The notes: generated by a model not told the origin, from the sequence alone. A stretch of 64,000 nt of DNA from an uncultured Ilyobacter sp. (GCF_963668515.1 NZ_OY764866.1:62001-126000); one strand, 5' to 3'; positions 23,527 through 33,397 are shown, counted from the first letter of the stretch. Program-made: numbers and translations.

Positions 23527-24675
23527 CTAACCTTTTATTTTTTTTATATAACTTTCCATTTTATCCATGGCTTTTTTCAGAATCTCTTTTTCTTTAGTAC
23601 AGGCTATTCTGATATACCCTTCAGTAGAAAAAGCCTTCCCTGGTACTAAAGCAACCCCTGTCTTTTCAAGAATTTCCAGTGCAAAATCCAAGGAATCCTT
23701 GCTGCTTATTTTACTGTAACCTGCATAAACATAAAAAGCACCTTTTGGTATTACCACATCAAAGCCCATAGCCTCTAGTCTAGAGCATATGAGTTTTGCC
23801 CTCTCCTCATATTCAGATGCTATCTCACTGACATCTGAGGCATCTTTTAAAGCGATTATACCGCCAATTTGAGATAGTGTTGAAGGCGAGGTTACGGTAT
23901 ACTGGCTGACCTTTATAAGTTCTTTTCTGAATTTTGCATGAGTCATGAGATATCCAACTCTCCACCCTGTCATAGAGTGGGATTTTGAAAATCCGTTGAT
24001 CACAATTACCTGGTCTTTTACATTTTCACATCTGGCTATGGAATAAAATTCTTCTCCTGAAAAAACCAGCTCACTGTATATTTCGTCAGAAATTATAAAC
24101 AATTTCTTTTTCTCCAGTACAGCTGCAATTTTTTCCGTCTCCTCTTTAGAGAGTATCACTCCCGTAGGATTTGTGGGATAATTTAGTATTACAGCCTTGG
24201 TCTTATCAGTTATTACCTCTTCTAGCATCTCTGGAGTCAGCTTAAAATTATTTTTGCTGGTATCTATAAATACAGCCTTAGCCCCATACATCTTTAGAAG
24301 AGCTTCATAAAGGGAAAAAGCAGGAAGTACAACTACCACTTCATCCCCCTCAGTTAGAATTCCTTTGAGAGTGGTAGAGAGAGCTTCTGTAGAACCTACA
24401 GTTACCAATACCTCGTCTGGACTGTAGTCTATATTATATTTTTTCTTATAAAAAGAAGCTATCTCCTGTCTTAGTTCAGGAACCCCTCCCAAAGGAGCAT
24501 AAGAGAGCTGATTTTCCATCATGTATTTTGCTGTCTTCTGAGTTATTATTTCTGGAGTTTTTATATCAGGTTCTCCGATAGTGAGGTTAATACTATCAGG
24601 TATTTTTGCACATTTCTGAGCAATCTGACGTATTATTGATACCTCCATCTCTCTTACTCTCTGATTGACTTCCAT
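23527..24675 (-). CDS. patA: Class I aminotransferase, probable N-acetyl-LL-diaminopimelate aminotransferase
   Basis: A 382-residue PLP aminotransferase. Markers are TIGEPDIKTPEII, NYPTNPTGVIL, the PLP-lysine motif GFSKSHSMTGWRVGYL and the C-terminal YIRIACTKE with its carboxylate-binding arginine. Sequence alone places it among AspC/PatA-like enzymes. The position as the last gene of the lysine operon, right after dapH, makes it the enzyme that transaminates N-acetyl-2-amino-6-oxopimelate to N-acetyl-LL-DAP. Start ATG behind AGGAGG, 12 bases after dapH. Confidence 0.88.
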   Translation of the reverse strand: MEVNQRVREMEVSIIRQIAQKCAKIPDSINLTIGEPDIKTPEIITQKTAKYMMENQLSYAPLGGVPELRQEIASFYKKKYNIDYSPDEVLVTVGSTEALSTTLKGILTEGDEVVVVLPAFSLYEALLKMYGAKAVFIDTSKNNFKLTPEMLEEVITDKTKAVILNYPTNPTGVILSKEETEKIAAVLEKKKLFIISDEIYSELVFSGEEFYSIARCENVKDQVIVINGFSKSHSMTGWRVGYLMTHAKFRKELIKVSQYTVTSPSTLSQIGGIIALKDASDVSEIASEYEERAKLICSRLEAMGFDVVIPKGAFYVYAGYSKISSKDSLDFALEILEKTGVALVPGKAFSTEGYIRIACTKEKEILKKAMDKMESYIKKIKG

Positions 24676-24687
24676 TGCTTCCTCCTA

Positions 24688-25401
24688 TTACTTTTTTAAA
24701 TTTCTAAGGTCTTCCATTATCTGAGTTTTTCCTTCTGTTTTTTCATCTACATTTTTTATTATCTTTGCAGGACTTCCAGCCACTACAACTCCTGCAGGTA
24801 CGTCTGCAGTTACTATTGCTCCTGCAGCTACTACAGAACCTTTTCCTATTCTTACACCTTCTAGAACCACTGCATTAGCACCTACCATTACGTTATCTTC
24901 TATAACTACAGGGTCTGCTGAAGGTGGCTCTATAACTCCTGCAAGTATAGCTCCTGCCCCTATATGACAGTTATTCCCTACTGTAGCTCTTCCTCCTAGG
25001 ACAGCGTTAAAATCGATCATAGTCCCGTCTCCGATTACAGCCCCTATATTGATAGAAGCTCCCATCATGATTATTGCATTGTTTCCTATTGTCACCTTGT
25101 CCCTGATTACCGATCCAGGTTCGATTCTTGCATTGATATCCTTTAGGTCTAGCATCGGGATTGCAGAGTTTCTTCTATCATTTTCAAGGTAATAGTCCTC
25201 TATCTTATCCTTGTTCTCATCTAGAATTTTCTTTACATCATCCCAGTCTCCCATTATGATTCTTGTATTCCCTTCACAGAATACCTTGCAAGAATAAAAG
25301 TTTATACCTTCCATATCACCTTTAAGATATGCCTTTACAGGTGTTGATTTTTTAGAATCCTTGATAAATTTGATTATTTCTTGTGCTGTGTTTAAACTCA
25401 C
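24688..25401 (-). CDS. dapH: 2,3,4,5-tetrahydropyridine-2,6-dicarboxylate N-acetyltransferase
   Basis: A 237-residue left-handed beta-helix acyltransferase that transfers acetyl from acetyl-CoA to tetrahydrodipicolinate. After an N-terminal alpha domain (about 1-85), hexapeptide repeats run through [39 protein letters not shown] and [20 protein letters not shown], the latter characteristic of DapH rather than the succinyl enzyme DapD. The start is GTG at 25401 behind AAGGAGG. It lies 13 bases after dapB. Its presence commits the organism to the acetylase branch. Confidence 0.95.
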   Translation of the reverse strand: MSLNTAQEIIKFIKDSKKSTPVKAYLKGDMEGINFYSCKVFCEGNTRIIMGDWDDVKKILDENKDKIEDYYLENDRRNSAIPMLDLKDINARIEPGSVIRDKVTIGNNAIIMMGASINIGAVIGDGTMIDFNAVLGGRATVGNNCHIGAGAILAGVIEPPSADPVVIEDNVMVGANAVVLEGVRIGKGSVVAAGAIVTADVPAGVVVAGSPAKIIKNVDEKTEGKTQIMEDLRNLKK

Positions 25402-25414
25402 TGTTTATTCCTCC

Positions 25415-26179
25415 TTATTTTATGTCTAATACTTCTTTCATTGTATAAAATCCAGGTGCTTTACCTGCCAAGAATTTTGCCGCTTTAACAGAACCCTGAG
25501 AGAAGATTCTTTTAGAAAGAGCTTCATGTTTCAGCTCAATGATTTCGTCTTGCCCTGCAAAAATAATGCTATGCTCTCCGACAATACTTCCACCTCTGAT
25601 AGCGTGAATTCCCACTTCCTTTTTAGTCCTTTTACCGACAATTCCCTCTCTACCGTAAACAGCTTCTTTTTCACCCTTTAATGACTCATTAATTGAATCA
25701 TAGAATAATTTAGCTGTTCCAGATGGGGAGTCCACCTTTTGATTGTGATGTTTTTCAATAATCTCAATATCAAAGGCGTCAGCCAAAATTGGAGTAATCT
25801 GTTTTAATGCTTCCGATATGACATTAACTCCCAATGACATATTTCTTGAGAAAAGTATCGCCGTCTTTTCACTGGCCTGCTTTATTTTTTCCAGTTGTTC
25901 AGCAGTAAATCCAGTTGAACAAATTACTGCTCCACTCTGATTTTCAATTGCAAATTTCAAAATCTCATCAAGATTGGCAGGATTTGAAAAATCAATTATT
26001 ACATCGACTTTTTCTTTTATATCATTCAAGGATTTATAAAGAATATCCTCTGTTACAGGTGCAACTGCCTGGGCACCCTCTCTTTTTTCGATAACTCCGG
26101 CTATGTGAAGCCCGGCAGAAGCCACATCTTCACAGACAAATTTACCCATCATACCGTATCCGAAAACTGCTATATTCAT
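25415..26179 (-). CDS. dapB: 4-hydroxy-tetrahydrodipicolinate reductase
   Basis: A 254-residue NAD(P)H-dependent reductase. The nucleotide-binding loop is GYGMMGKFV, and the substrate-binding signature is EKHHNQKVDSPSGTA. Fusobacterial-type DapB is slightly shorter than the E. coli enzyme, and this fits. The start is taken at ATG 26179, nine bases after AAGGGG; a GTG two codons earlier abuts the dapA stop. Coupled to dapA with essentially no gap. Confidence 0.95.
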   Translation of the reverse strand: MNIAVFGYGMMGKFVCEDVASAGLHIAGVIEKREGAQAVAPVTEDILYKSLNDIKEKVDVIIDFSNPANLDEILKFAIENQSGAVICSTGFTAEQLEKIKQASEKTAILFSRNMSLGVNVISEALKQITPILADAFDIEIIEKHHNQKVDSPSGTAKLFYDSINESLKGEKEAVYGREGIVGKRTKKEVGIHAIRGGSIVGEHSIIFAGQDEIIELKHEALSKRIFSQGSVKAAKFLAGKAPGFYTMKEVLDIK

Positions 26180-26185
26180 AATCAC

Positions 26186-27067
26186 CTACCCCTTTAGTAA
26201 ATTAATTTTTTTCATCTCTTCCACTAATTTTACAGTGGCTCCTTCACTCATCTCATATAGAGGAAGTCTTAAGCCTCCTACATCATAACCAGTTAGGTTC
26301 ATCGCCTTTTTTATTGGAATAGGATTGGTCTCAATAAATAGAGAATCTATAAATGGCTTTAAATAAAGCTGAAGCTCTCTTGATTTTTCAACTTCTCCCT
26401 TCAAAAACAGATCCACCATATCGTGAGTTTCTCTTGGCAAGATATTTGCTACAACAGATATCACACCCTTCCCCCCTATAGAAAGTATAGGAACTATTAT
26501 ATCATCATTCCCTGAGTACATTGCAAAATTATCATTGCAAAGTCTTGCAACCTCAACGGCATAAGAGATATTTCCGCTGGCCTCTTTTATTCCCACTATT
26601 TTTTCGTTTTTACTGAGGTGAGCCACTACATCTACAGGAATATTCATACCTGTTCTTCCTGGAACATTATAAAGAATAGTAGGAATGTTTACAGATTCAG
26701 CTATTTTTTCAAAATGTTTGATAAGGCCCTCTTTATTGGTTTTATTGTAATAAGGAGTCACCTGAAGAAGTCCGTCGGCACCTAGCTTCTCGGCCTCTAC
26801 ACTGAGCTCTATCCCATGTCTCGTGTCGTTGCTTCCTGTCCCTGCTATTACAGGTATTCTACCCTTTACCGTGTCCACTACACATTTTATCACAGCAAGG
26901 TGCTCTTCGTCAGAAAGTGTCGAAGCTTCTCCTGTAGTTCCAGTTACTATTATTGAGTCAGTTTTATTTTCAATGTGAAACTCTATCAGTTCCACGAGTT
27001 TTTCAAAGTTAACTTCACCAGTTTTTTTAAACGGGGTAATTATAGCTACTCCTGATCCTGTAAACAT
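26186..27067 (-). CDS. dapA: 4-hydroxy-tetrahydrodipicolinate synthase
   Basis: A 293-residue TIM-barrel class I aldolase condensing pyruvate with aspartate semialdehyde. GTTGE (43-47), YNVPGRTG with the proton-relay tyrosine, and the Schiff-base lysine in VGIKEASG are present. The start has AAGGAGG at good spacing. Lysine feedback is likely at the transcript level through the riboswitch; enzyme-level inhibition cannot be judged from sequence here. Confidence 0.96.
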   Translation of the reverse strand: MFTGSGVAIITPFKKTGEVNFEKLVELIEFHIENKTDSIIVTGTTGEASTLSDEEHLAVIKCVVDTVKGRIPVIAGTGSNDTRHGIELSVEAEKLGADGLLQVTPYYNKTNKEGLIKHFEKIAESVNIPTILYNVPGRTGMNIPVDVVAHLSKNEKIVGIKEASGNISYAVEVARLCNDNFAMYSGNDDIIVPILSIGGKGVISVVANILPRETHDMVDLFLKGEVEKSRELQLYLKPFIDSLFIETNPIPIKKAMNLTGYDVGGLRLPLYEMSEGATVKLVEEMKKINLLKG

Positions 27068-27089
27068 TATATTTCCTCCTTGATTGAGT

Positions 27090-28088
27090 TTAAATTAGAC
27101 CCTTTTTGATTAAGAGTTCCGCTATCTGGACTGTATTTGTTGCAGCCCCTTTTCTGATATTGTCAGCAACACACCATATGTTTACACTGTTTTCCCTGCT
27201 GAAGTCTCTTCTTATTCTTCCTACAAAGACTTCATCTCTTCCAGTTGCGTGGATAGGCATAGGGTAGATGTTATTTGATGTGTCATCCTCCACTATTATA
27301 CCATCAAATCCCTTTAGTGCCTCAAATATTTCTGACATCTCAAAGGATTTTTCAAGTTCAATATTTATAGAGATACTGTGACTGTTTTCCACAGGTACCC
27401 TAACACATGTAGCTGTTATTGGCATATCTGGGATTCCTAGGATTTTTCTTGTCTCTTCTATCATCTTACGCTCTTCTTTTGTGTATCCGTCCTCTAGAAA
27501 CACATCTATATGAGGAAGGCAGTTATTGGCTATAGGATGAGGATAATTTTTAGGTCCCTTTCCTTGTAACCCTCTCTTTAAGTCCTCTATACCGTCAACT
27601 CCAGACCCTGATACTGCCTGATATGTAGAGTAAATTACTCTTTTTATTCCAAATTTTTCAGAAAGAGCCTTTAGTGGAAGCACAGACTGTATTGTAGAGC
27701 AGTTGGGATTTGCTATGATGCCCTTGTGTTTTTCCACATCTTCAGGATTTACCTCTGGTACCACAAGTGGTATCTCAGGAGACATTCTAAAAGCGCTGCT
27801 GTTGTCTACGACTATTACTCCCTTATCTCTGGCCACAGGTGAAAATCTTTCACTTGTTGCCCCTCCTGCTGAAAATAAAACAATGTCAATATCTCTGTCA
27901 AAAACTTCATCAGTCAGTTCTTCTACTATATAACTTTTCCCTCTGTATTCCATCTTTTTACCTGCAGATCTTTTAGATGCAAACAGATATAGATTTTCAA
28001 TTGGAAAGTCTCTTTCTGCAAGGACTTCTAAGAACTTTCTTCCTACCATTCCAGTTGCACCGGCAACTGCTACATTATATTTTTTCAT
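27090..28088 (-). CDS. asd: Aspartate-semialdehyde dehydrogenase
   Basis: A 332-residue NADP-dependent enzyme producing aspartate semialdehyde. It begins KKYNVAVAGATGMVGRKFLE (Rossmann motif). The catalytic cysteine lies in IIANPNCSTIQSVLPL, and VRVPVENSHSISINIE carries the conserved catalytic histidine region. The start is placed at ATG 28088, eleven bases after GGGAG; an ATG three codons upstream is too close to that site. Asd feeds both lysine and threonine/methionine, yet here it sits under lysine control. Confidence 0.95.
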   Translation of the reverse strand: MKKYNVAVAGATGMVGRKFLEVLAERDFPIENLYLFASKRSAGKKMEYRGKSYIVEELTDEVFDRDIDIVLFSAGGATSERFSPVARDKGVIVVDNSSAFRMSPEIPLVVPEVNPEDVEKHKGIIANPNCSTIQSVLPLKALSEKFGIKRVIYSTYQAVSGSGVDGIEDLKRGLQGKGPKNYPHPIANNCLPHIDVFLEDGYTKEERKMIEETRKILGIPDMPITATCVRVPVENSHSISINIELEKSFEMSEIFEALKGFDGIIVEDDTSNNIYPMPIHATGRDEVFVGRIRRDFSRENSVNIWCVADNIRKGAATNTVQIAELLIKKGLI

Positions 28089-28151
28089 ATTTATCATATC
28101 TCCCGGTCAAATTGATATTTTTTAACGCCTGTTTTGGAAAATCAAAGTCTG

Positions 28152-28979
28152 CTACTTGAAATAATGCCCCTCTGCTATCCTCTGGCTTTCCCCTGTCATA
28201 AATACTCCCTCATCGGTGAGTTCTATGAATAGTTTCCCCCCTGGAACCCGGACTTCTACATTTTTGTCTAGACGTCCTGTGAGGTTTCCTATGACAACCA
28301 CTGCACAGGCCCCTGTACCACAGGCAAAGGTATAGCCGGCTCCTCTTTCCCAGGTTTTAACATCCACTCTGTCTCTTGAGATCACCTTGGAAAAATTAAC
28401 ATTGGTTTTATTTGGAAATATGGGATTTATCTCCAAATTTCTTCCGTACTTATGTATATCTAGCGTCTCTAGGTCATCTACAAAAGTTACACTGTGAGTA
28501 GTTCCCATAAAAAGAGCCGAAATGCTAAATTCCCTCTCATAAGACTGTATTTTTCTTTCAATATAATCTTTTTCTGATACGCTCATAGGTATACTTTCAG
28601 TCTCAAATATAGGCATGCCCATATTTACCCTGGCCAAATATCTGCCATCTTTTTCCTCTGTTTTTATCAGCATGTTTCCTGCGAGAGTCTCTACTGCAAT
28701 GAGATCTTTTTCCACGAGTTTATTATTTCTCACAAAGTGTGAAAAACAACGAACCCCATTCCCACACATAGGAGCCTCACTACCATCGGCATTGTAAAAT
28801 ATCATTCTTATATCTGCTTTTTCTGATTTTGCAGCAACCATCATTCCGTCTGCCCCTATACCGAAGTTTCTGTGGCAGACCTTCATAGCGAGCTCTGAAT
28901 AGTCTAGTCCCGCTACTTCCTCTTCCCTGAATATTATAAAATCATTTCCAATACCATGATATTTTTCAAATTTTAACAT
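28152..28979 (-). CDS. dapF: Diaminopimelate epimerase
   Basis: A 275-residue cofactor-independent racemase converting LL-DAP to meso-DAP. It begins FEKYHGIGNDFI. The two catalytic cysteines lie in PMCGNGVRCF and in TFACGTGACA, both intact. Follows lysC by eight bases and precedes asd by about 60. AGGAGGGGCA precedes the start. Its presence implies that meso-DAP is made, both for lysine and possibly for peptidoglycan. Confidence 0.96.
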   Translation of the reverse strand: MLKFEKYHGIGNDFIIFREEEVAGLDYSELAMKVCHRNFGIGADGMMVAAKSEKADIRMIFYNADGSEAPMCGNGVRCFSHFVRNNKLVEKDLIAVETLAGNMLIKTEEKDGRYLARVNMGMPIFETESIPMSVSEKDYIERKIQSYEREFSISALFMGTTHSVTFVDDLETLDIHKYGRNLEINPIFPNKTNVNFSKVISRDRVDVKTWERGAGYTFACGTGACAVVVIGNLTGRLDKNVEVRVPGGKLFIELTDEGVFMTGESQRIAEGHYFK

Positions 28980-28987
28980 TGCCCCTC

Positions 28988-30190
28988 CTAGATATTAAAT
29001 GCTTCTGAGATGGCCTCTACAGCGGCTGCCTTTCTATCTCTGTCCATTGTAAAAGATATACTTATCTCAGATGTAGTCACCTGATAGAATTTTATATCCT
29101 TCTCTCCGAATATTTCAAAAAGTTTTCCCGCCACTCCAGAATGGCTTATCATTCCCACTCCTACCACAGAAACCTTTATGAGATCCTGGTTTTTACTTAT
29201 CTTCAGAGCCGGGTTATGAGTGGCTATGACCTCTACAGCCTTATCTAGTAGATCTTCCTCAGTTGCCGGGCAGGTAAAACTTATATCTACCATATCTTCC
29301 ACTGACTGACTCTGACTTATCATATCCACATTTACATCCTGTTTTCCAAGGGCAGAAAATATATTTGCTATCTTCTGAGGTTTATTATATAAGTTTTGCA
29401 AGTTTACCATCAATACATTGTCATTTATACTAAGTCCTGTTATAAGTTTCTCTTCCATTATCTGCTCCTTTTCTAATATATAGGTTCCATTTTTTTCTCC
29501 GAGACTTCTTCCCACATATATTGGGACACCAAATTTTTTCCCAAGCTCTACGGCCCTTACTTCCATGACCCCCGCTCCTAGGTTTGACATCTCCATCATC
29601 TCTTCATAGGAGATCTTGTCTATTTTCTTCGCTCCTTTGTGCACTCTGGGGTCGCATGTGTATATTCCGTCTACATCAGTGTATATCTCACACTGGCAAC
29701 CTAGGGCTCCTGCTAAGGCCACTGCACTGGTATCAGAGCCTCCACGTCCTAGGGTAGTTATATCCCCGGCCTCATTCATCCCCTGGAATCCTGCCACAAT
29801 GACTATTTTACCGTCTGCAAGATGTTTTTCCATTCTTTCCTTATTTATGCTTTTTATCTTACTTTTTGTATGAGTTCCTGTGGTCTGTATTCCAGCCTGG
29901 CTTCCTGTAAGGGATACAGCCTCCTGACCCATGTGCTTCAGAGTAATAGATAGAAGGGCTATTGTCTGCTGTTCTCCTGTGGACATAAGCATGTCTAGCT
30001 CACGTCTGTCAGGCCTGTCTGTGATCTCATTGGCCTTTTTTATCAGCTCATCTGTCATTTTACCCATTGCAGATACTACTACCACTACCTCATTTCCCTC
30101 TTTTCTTACCTTTATGAGGTGCTCTGCTATGGCCTTTATCTTTTCGATTGTCCCTACCGATGTTCCCCCGTATTTTTGTACTATTCTCAA
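28988..30190 (-). CDS. lysC: Aspartate kinase (class with C-terminal ACT domains)
   Basis: A 400-residue monofunctional aspartokinase. The ATP-site motif VQKYGGTSVG and TLGRGGSDTSAVALA lie in the kinase domain (about 1-245), DVDGIYTCDPR is the family signature, and two ACT domains occupy about 265-400 (SVVGVGMISHSGV in the second). The first codon is TTG, eight bases after AGGGGG. It lies 13 bases downstream of lysA, second in the riboswitch-controlled operon, so this is probably the lysine-regulated isozyme. Confidence 0.95.
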   Translation of the reverse strand: MRIVQKYGGTSVGTIEKIKAIAEHLIKVRKEGNEVVVVVSAMGKMTDELIKKANEITDRPDRRELDMLMSTGEQQTIALLSITLKHMGQEAVSLTGSQAGIQTTGTHTKSKIKSINKERMEKHLADGKIVIVAGFQGMNEAGDITTLGRGGSDTSAVALAGALGCQCEIYTDVDGIYTCDPRVHKGAKKIDKISYEEMMEMSNLGAGVMEVRAVELGKKFGVPIYVGRSLGEKNGTYILEKEQIMEEKLITGLSINDNVLMVNLQNLYNKPQKIANIFSALGKQDVNVDMISQSQSVEDMVDISFTCPATEEDLLDKAVEVIATHNPALKISKNQDLIKVSVVGVGMISHSGVAGKLFEIFGEKDIKFYQVTTSEISISFTMDRDRKAAAVEAISEAFNI

Positions 30191-30203
30191 TTTTTATTCC
30201 CCC

Positions 30204-31505
30204 TTAATAAAGCTTGAGGTCGTTTCTTATAAGATCCTCATAGCTCTCCCTTTTTACAGCTACCTTGCTTTCTCCATCTTTTACAAAAACCACCGCAGGT
30301 TTTCTTATCCTGTTGTAGTTGCTGGCCATACTATAATTATAGGCCCCGGTGGTGCTGATTGCAAGTATATCCCCCTCTTTTGCTTCCTGGAGATATACGT
30401 CTCTTAGAAGAAGGTCTCCAGATTCACAGCATTTTCCGGCTACGGTCACCAGGTCCTCTGTTTTTTCATTTATTCTGTTGGCTATGACACCCTCATACTG
30501 AGCCTGATAAAGAGCGGGTCTTATGTTGTCTGTCATTCCACCGTCTACAAATACGTATTTTTTACCACTGTAGGTCACCTTAGTTCCCCCTACTGTGTAG
30601 AGAGTTGTTCCTGCATTTGCCACTATACTTCTTCCTGGCTCTATTATTACCTTGTCTAAATCTATCTCATATTCATCTAGTTTTAGTTCTAGATCTTTTA
30701 TCATCTCTTTGCAGAATTTTTCAAAGTCCACTGCGTCATCCCCATCAAAATAGTAGACTCCAAAGCCTCCTCCGAGGTTTAAGACTTTCGTATCAAGACC
30801 GGCCTCGTCCTTCATCTGTTTTATGAATTTCAGCATAGTGTCCATAGCTGCAAAGAAAGGCTTTTCGTCAAATATCTGAGACCCTATATGACAGTGAAAT
30901 CCTTTGAGCTCTACATGCTCGGCAGCGATGAATTTTTTGATTATATCCTTTATATTTTCATCAAATATAGACTCTCCAAATTTAGAAGAATAAGTGGAAG
31001 TCTGTATATATTCATGAGTGTGAGCCTCTATACCTGGGTTCACTCTCAAAAGAACGTTTATTTTCTTTCCCTTTTCTCTGCATACTCTTTCTAACATATC
31101 GAGTTCATCTCTGTTATCTACGATTATCTCTCCGATACCGTAGTCTAGGCACATCTCAAGCTCTTCCCAGGTCTTGTTGTTTCCGTGCATGTGTACTCTT
31201 TCCATAGGAAAGCCTGCACTTTTCACCGTAAAAAGCTCTCCACCTGAAACGACGTCCATGCTCAGTCCGTGTCTGTCCACAATCTGGCACATCCCTGTGG
31301 TCAGAAAAGCCTTAGATGCATAGACAACCTCAGTCTGAAACCTGTCTGACTTAAAAGCCGCCTTAAATGTCTCCATGTTTTTACTGATAAGAGCCTCGTC
31401 CATCACATATAAAGGTGACCCGTGCTTTTCCACAAGCTCTTTAGAGCTTATTCCACCTATATAAAGCTGGTTGTCTTTGATCTCCATTGAACCAAAAAGT
31501 CTCAT
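30204..31505 (-). CDS. lysA: Diaminopimelate decarboxylase
   Basis: A 433-residue PLP enzyme of fold type III performing the last step, meso-DAP to L-lysine. The PLP lysine is K65 in VVYASKAFL, HCHIGSQI and the EPGRSIVANAG phosphate-binding motif follow, and KCCESGDLL supplies the substrate-contacting cysteine. AAGGGGG lies seven bases before the ATG. It is the first gene after the lysine riboswitch. Confidence 0.96.
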   Translation of the reverse strand: MRLFGSMEIKDNQLYIGGISSKELVEKHGSPLYVMDEALISKNMETFKAAFKSDRFQTEVVYASKAFLTTGMCQIVDRHGLSMDVVSGGELFTVKSAGFPMERVHMHGNNKTWEELEMCLDYGIGEIIVDNRDELDMLERVCREKGKKINVLLRVNPGIEAHTHEYIQTSTYSSKFGESIFDENIKDIIKKFIAAEHVELKGFHCHIGSQIFDEKPFFAAMDTMLKFIKQMKDEAGLDTKVLNLGGGFGVYYFDGDDAVDFEKFCKEMIKDLELKLDEYEIDLDKVIIEPGRSIVANAGTTLYTVGGTKVTYSGKKYVFVDGGMTDNIRPALYQAQYEGVIANRINEKTEDLVTVAGKCCESGDLLLRDVYLQEAKEGDILAISTTGAYNYSMASNYNRIRKPAVVFVKDGESKVAVKRESYEDLIRNDLKLY

Positions 31506-31561
31506 TATATATCCCCCTTAAAAAATCTCCGTTTTTATATTAAAATTTTATAAACAAAAAA

Positions 31562-31587
31562 AGTTGGCAGGGTACAATCCTACCAAC
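31562..31587 (-). terminator. L-box terminator upstream of lysA
   Basis: On the minus strand AGTTGGTAGG and CCTGCCAACT (one G-T pair) form a stem with a short loop, followed by TTTTTTT. It lies between the lysine aptamer and lysA, the expected position of an OFF-switch terminator. Confidence 0.9.
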
Positions 31588-31617
31588 TAAATAACAATAA
31601 AAAATCATAGTTATGGT

Positions 31618-31797
31618 AAGATAGTACTCCATTGTCTCAGTCTAGACAACGACAGTACAACGGATATTTTCCGATGCCCCAACCCACTCTCCCGGCACAG
31701 AGAATGAATTTCGGCAGACCTCCCTTTTAGAAAACTTCACTGAGCTGGCCGGCTCTCTATTTTCCTACTAATGATCATCTGCAACCTCTATCTTTAT
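31618..31797 (-). promoter_or_regulatory. Lysine riboswitch (L box)
   Basis: On the minus strand the aptamer starts AAGATAGAGGTTGCAG and ends GGAGTACTATCTT, closing the P1 stem AAGATAG/CTATCTT. Internal L-box hallmarks are visible: TTAGTA after the first arm, GGGAGGTCTGCCGAAAT in the core, a P3/P4-type GGGGCATCGG segment, and ACTGTCGTTGTC...GAGACAATGGAG. A terminator follows, then lysA. High lysine should therefore attenuate the eight-gene operon. Confidence 0.93.
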
Positions 31798-32259
31798 TCT
31801 AATTTAATTCTTAGTTTCTTTTTTAAACAAACTACTTTATAGAGGTCTACTGAAACATCCCTTCAATCAAGTAATGATCCTATATCTATAAAGTTGATTT
31901 GTTTTATTTTACAACACTTATGCTTTTTTTAAAAATTCACAGGGTATATCCTTTAGATATACATTATAAATAAAACATCTTTAGACACTGTAATCATTGG
32001 GATATAGTTAATCATAAATATGTTCGAAAAAATAGCCTTTTCATAAAAACTATAGTTTTTTTTTGTTTACTATCTTTTCTTTTTCTTAAAAATCTGTTAA
32101 TATCTAAGAATTATAAGAGTATTTTATTTTTTTAAAATTACATAAAAATTTCTATTGAAATTTAAGAGGTGATAGGTCAAATAAACAGAATTTTAAGTTA
32201 ATAGTAGTCAAATTTTAAAATTATATACGTCCGTTTTTTATTGAAATAAGGGGGAAATC
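31798..32259. other. Divergent intergenic region between the lysine operon and the deacetylase gene
   Basis: AT-rich sequence that must hold the promoters of both units. No second lysine aptamer was found in front of the rightward gene, so that gene is apparently outside riboswitch control. No coding sequence was seen. Confidence 0.6.
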
Positions 32260-33390
32260 ATGGATTTAAAAGATTTGGGAAACCAAATAAAGACCTATAG
32301 ACGAGAACTTCACCAGATACCTGAGCTTGGACTGGAGGAGTATAAAACCTGTGCTTATATAGGGGAGAAGTTAAGAGAGTTTGGACTGCATCCTTTTACC
32401 ATAGCCAAGACCGGAATATATGTCTACATCGATGCCGGTTCAGATGAAACATACGCCTTTAGGGCAGATATGGACGCCTTGGAGGCAGAAGAGGAAAACG
32501 ATGTAGAGTACGCCTCAAAACATCCTGGAAAAATGCACGCCTGCGGTCATGACGGCCACATGGCTATGCTTTTGGGACTAGCCAAAGTCCTCTCAAAAAC
32601 TGAGAACATCAAGAAAAATATTCTTTTGATCTTCCAACCTGCTGAAGAGGGTCCAGGGGGAGCCAAGATAATAACTGAAAGTGGAATTTTTGAAAAATAT
32701 AACGTAAAGGGAATATTTGGAATCCACCTCTTCCCTACATTGGATGAAGGAATCATCGCTTCTAAGGCAGGTCCTCTTATGGCTCAGTCTGGGGAGATAG
32801 ATGTAATAATTAAAGGAGAAGGCGGTCACGGGGGTATGCCTCATAACGCCATCGACTCAATCCTTGTGGCTTCTAAATTTTTATCCTCTTGTCAGTCTAT
32901 TATATCAAGGAGTATATCTCCTCTTGAGACTGCTGTCATCTCCTTTGGTAAGATAAGGGGAGGAAGTGCCAGAAATATAGTGGCGGAGAAAACACATATA
33001 GAGGGTACCGTCAGAACCTTTTCAAAGGATACCTTTGAAATAATTAAAAAAAGAATCCTCCAGATTTCAAGGGGATTAGAGGAGTCTTTCGATGTGGAGA
33101 TAGATGTGGATCTAGAACCTTACTATCCTCCGGTAATAAATGACAAGGCTCTCTACAACAAGGTGGCAAAAAAAGTTCATATAGAAGAAACTGATCCTGT
33201 AATGCTTGCAGAGGACTTTTCCTACTATCAGGAAAAAATACCAGGGGTGTTTTATTTCTTAGGAAGCAGAAACAGGGAGCTTGGATTTGACTATCCTCTC
33301 CACAGCTGCAGCTTCAACTTCGATGAAAATATTCTTTTAAAGGGTATCGAGCACTATATAAACATACTCACTGCTTTAGAGGCTATATAA
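32260..33390 (+). CDS. dapL: M20-family amidohydrolase, probable N-acetyl-diaminopimelate deacetylase
   Basis: A 376-residue metallo-amidohydrolase. It starts YRRELHQIPELGLEE as the HipO/M20D group does. Metal ligands appear in MHACGHDGHMAM and QPAEEGPGGAK, the dimerisation-domain GEGGHGGMPHNAID follows, and HSCSFNFDE lies near the C-terminus. Family members hydrolyse N-acyl amino acids. The pathway next door has DapH and PatA but no other deacetylase, so removal of acetyl from N-acetyl-LL-DAP (as YkuR does in Bacillus) is the likely job. It is divergent from the lysine operon and ends at a strong terminator. Hippuricase or auxin-conjugate-type specificity is a less likely alternative. Confidence 0.88.
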   Translation: MDLKDLGNQIKTYRRELHQIPELGLEEYKTCAYIGEKLREFGLHPFTIAKTGIYVYIDAGSDETYAFRADMDALEAEEENDVEYASKHPGKMHACGHDGHMAMLLGLAKVLSKTENIKKNILLIFQPAEEGPGGAKIITESGIFEKYNVKGIFGIHLFPTLDEGIIASKAGPLMAQSGEIDVIIKGEGGHGGMPHNAIDSILVASKFLSSCQSIISRSISPLETAVISFGKIRGGSARNIVAEKTHIEGTVRTFSKDTFEIIKKRILQISRGLEESFDVEIDVDLEPYYPPVINDKALYNKVAKKVHIEETDPVMLAEDFSYYQEKIPGVFYFLGSRNRELGFDYPLHSCSFNFDENILLKGIEHYINILTALEAI

Positions 33391-33397
33391 TTATAAT

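Noticed and set aside
31618..31797. T-box for a lysine-related tRNA
   Set aside because: No specifier loop or TGGNACC T-box motif; the sequence matches the L-box core instead.
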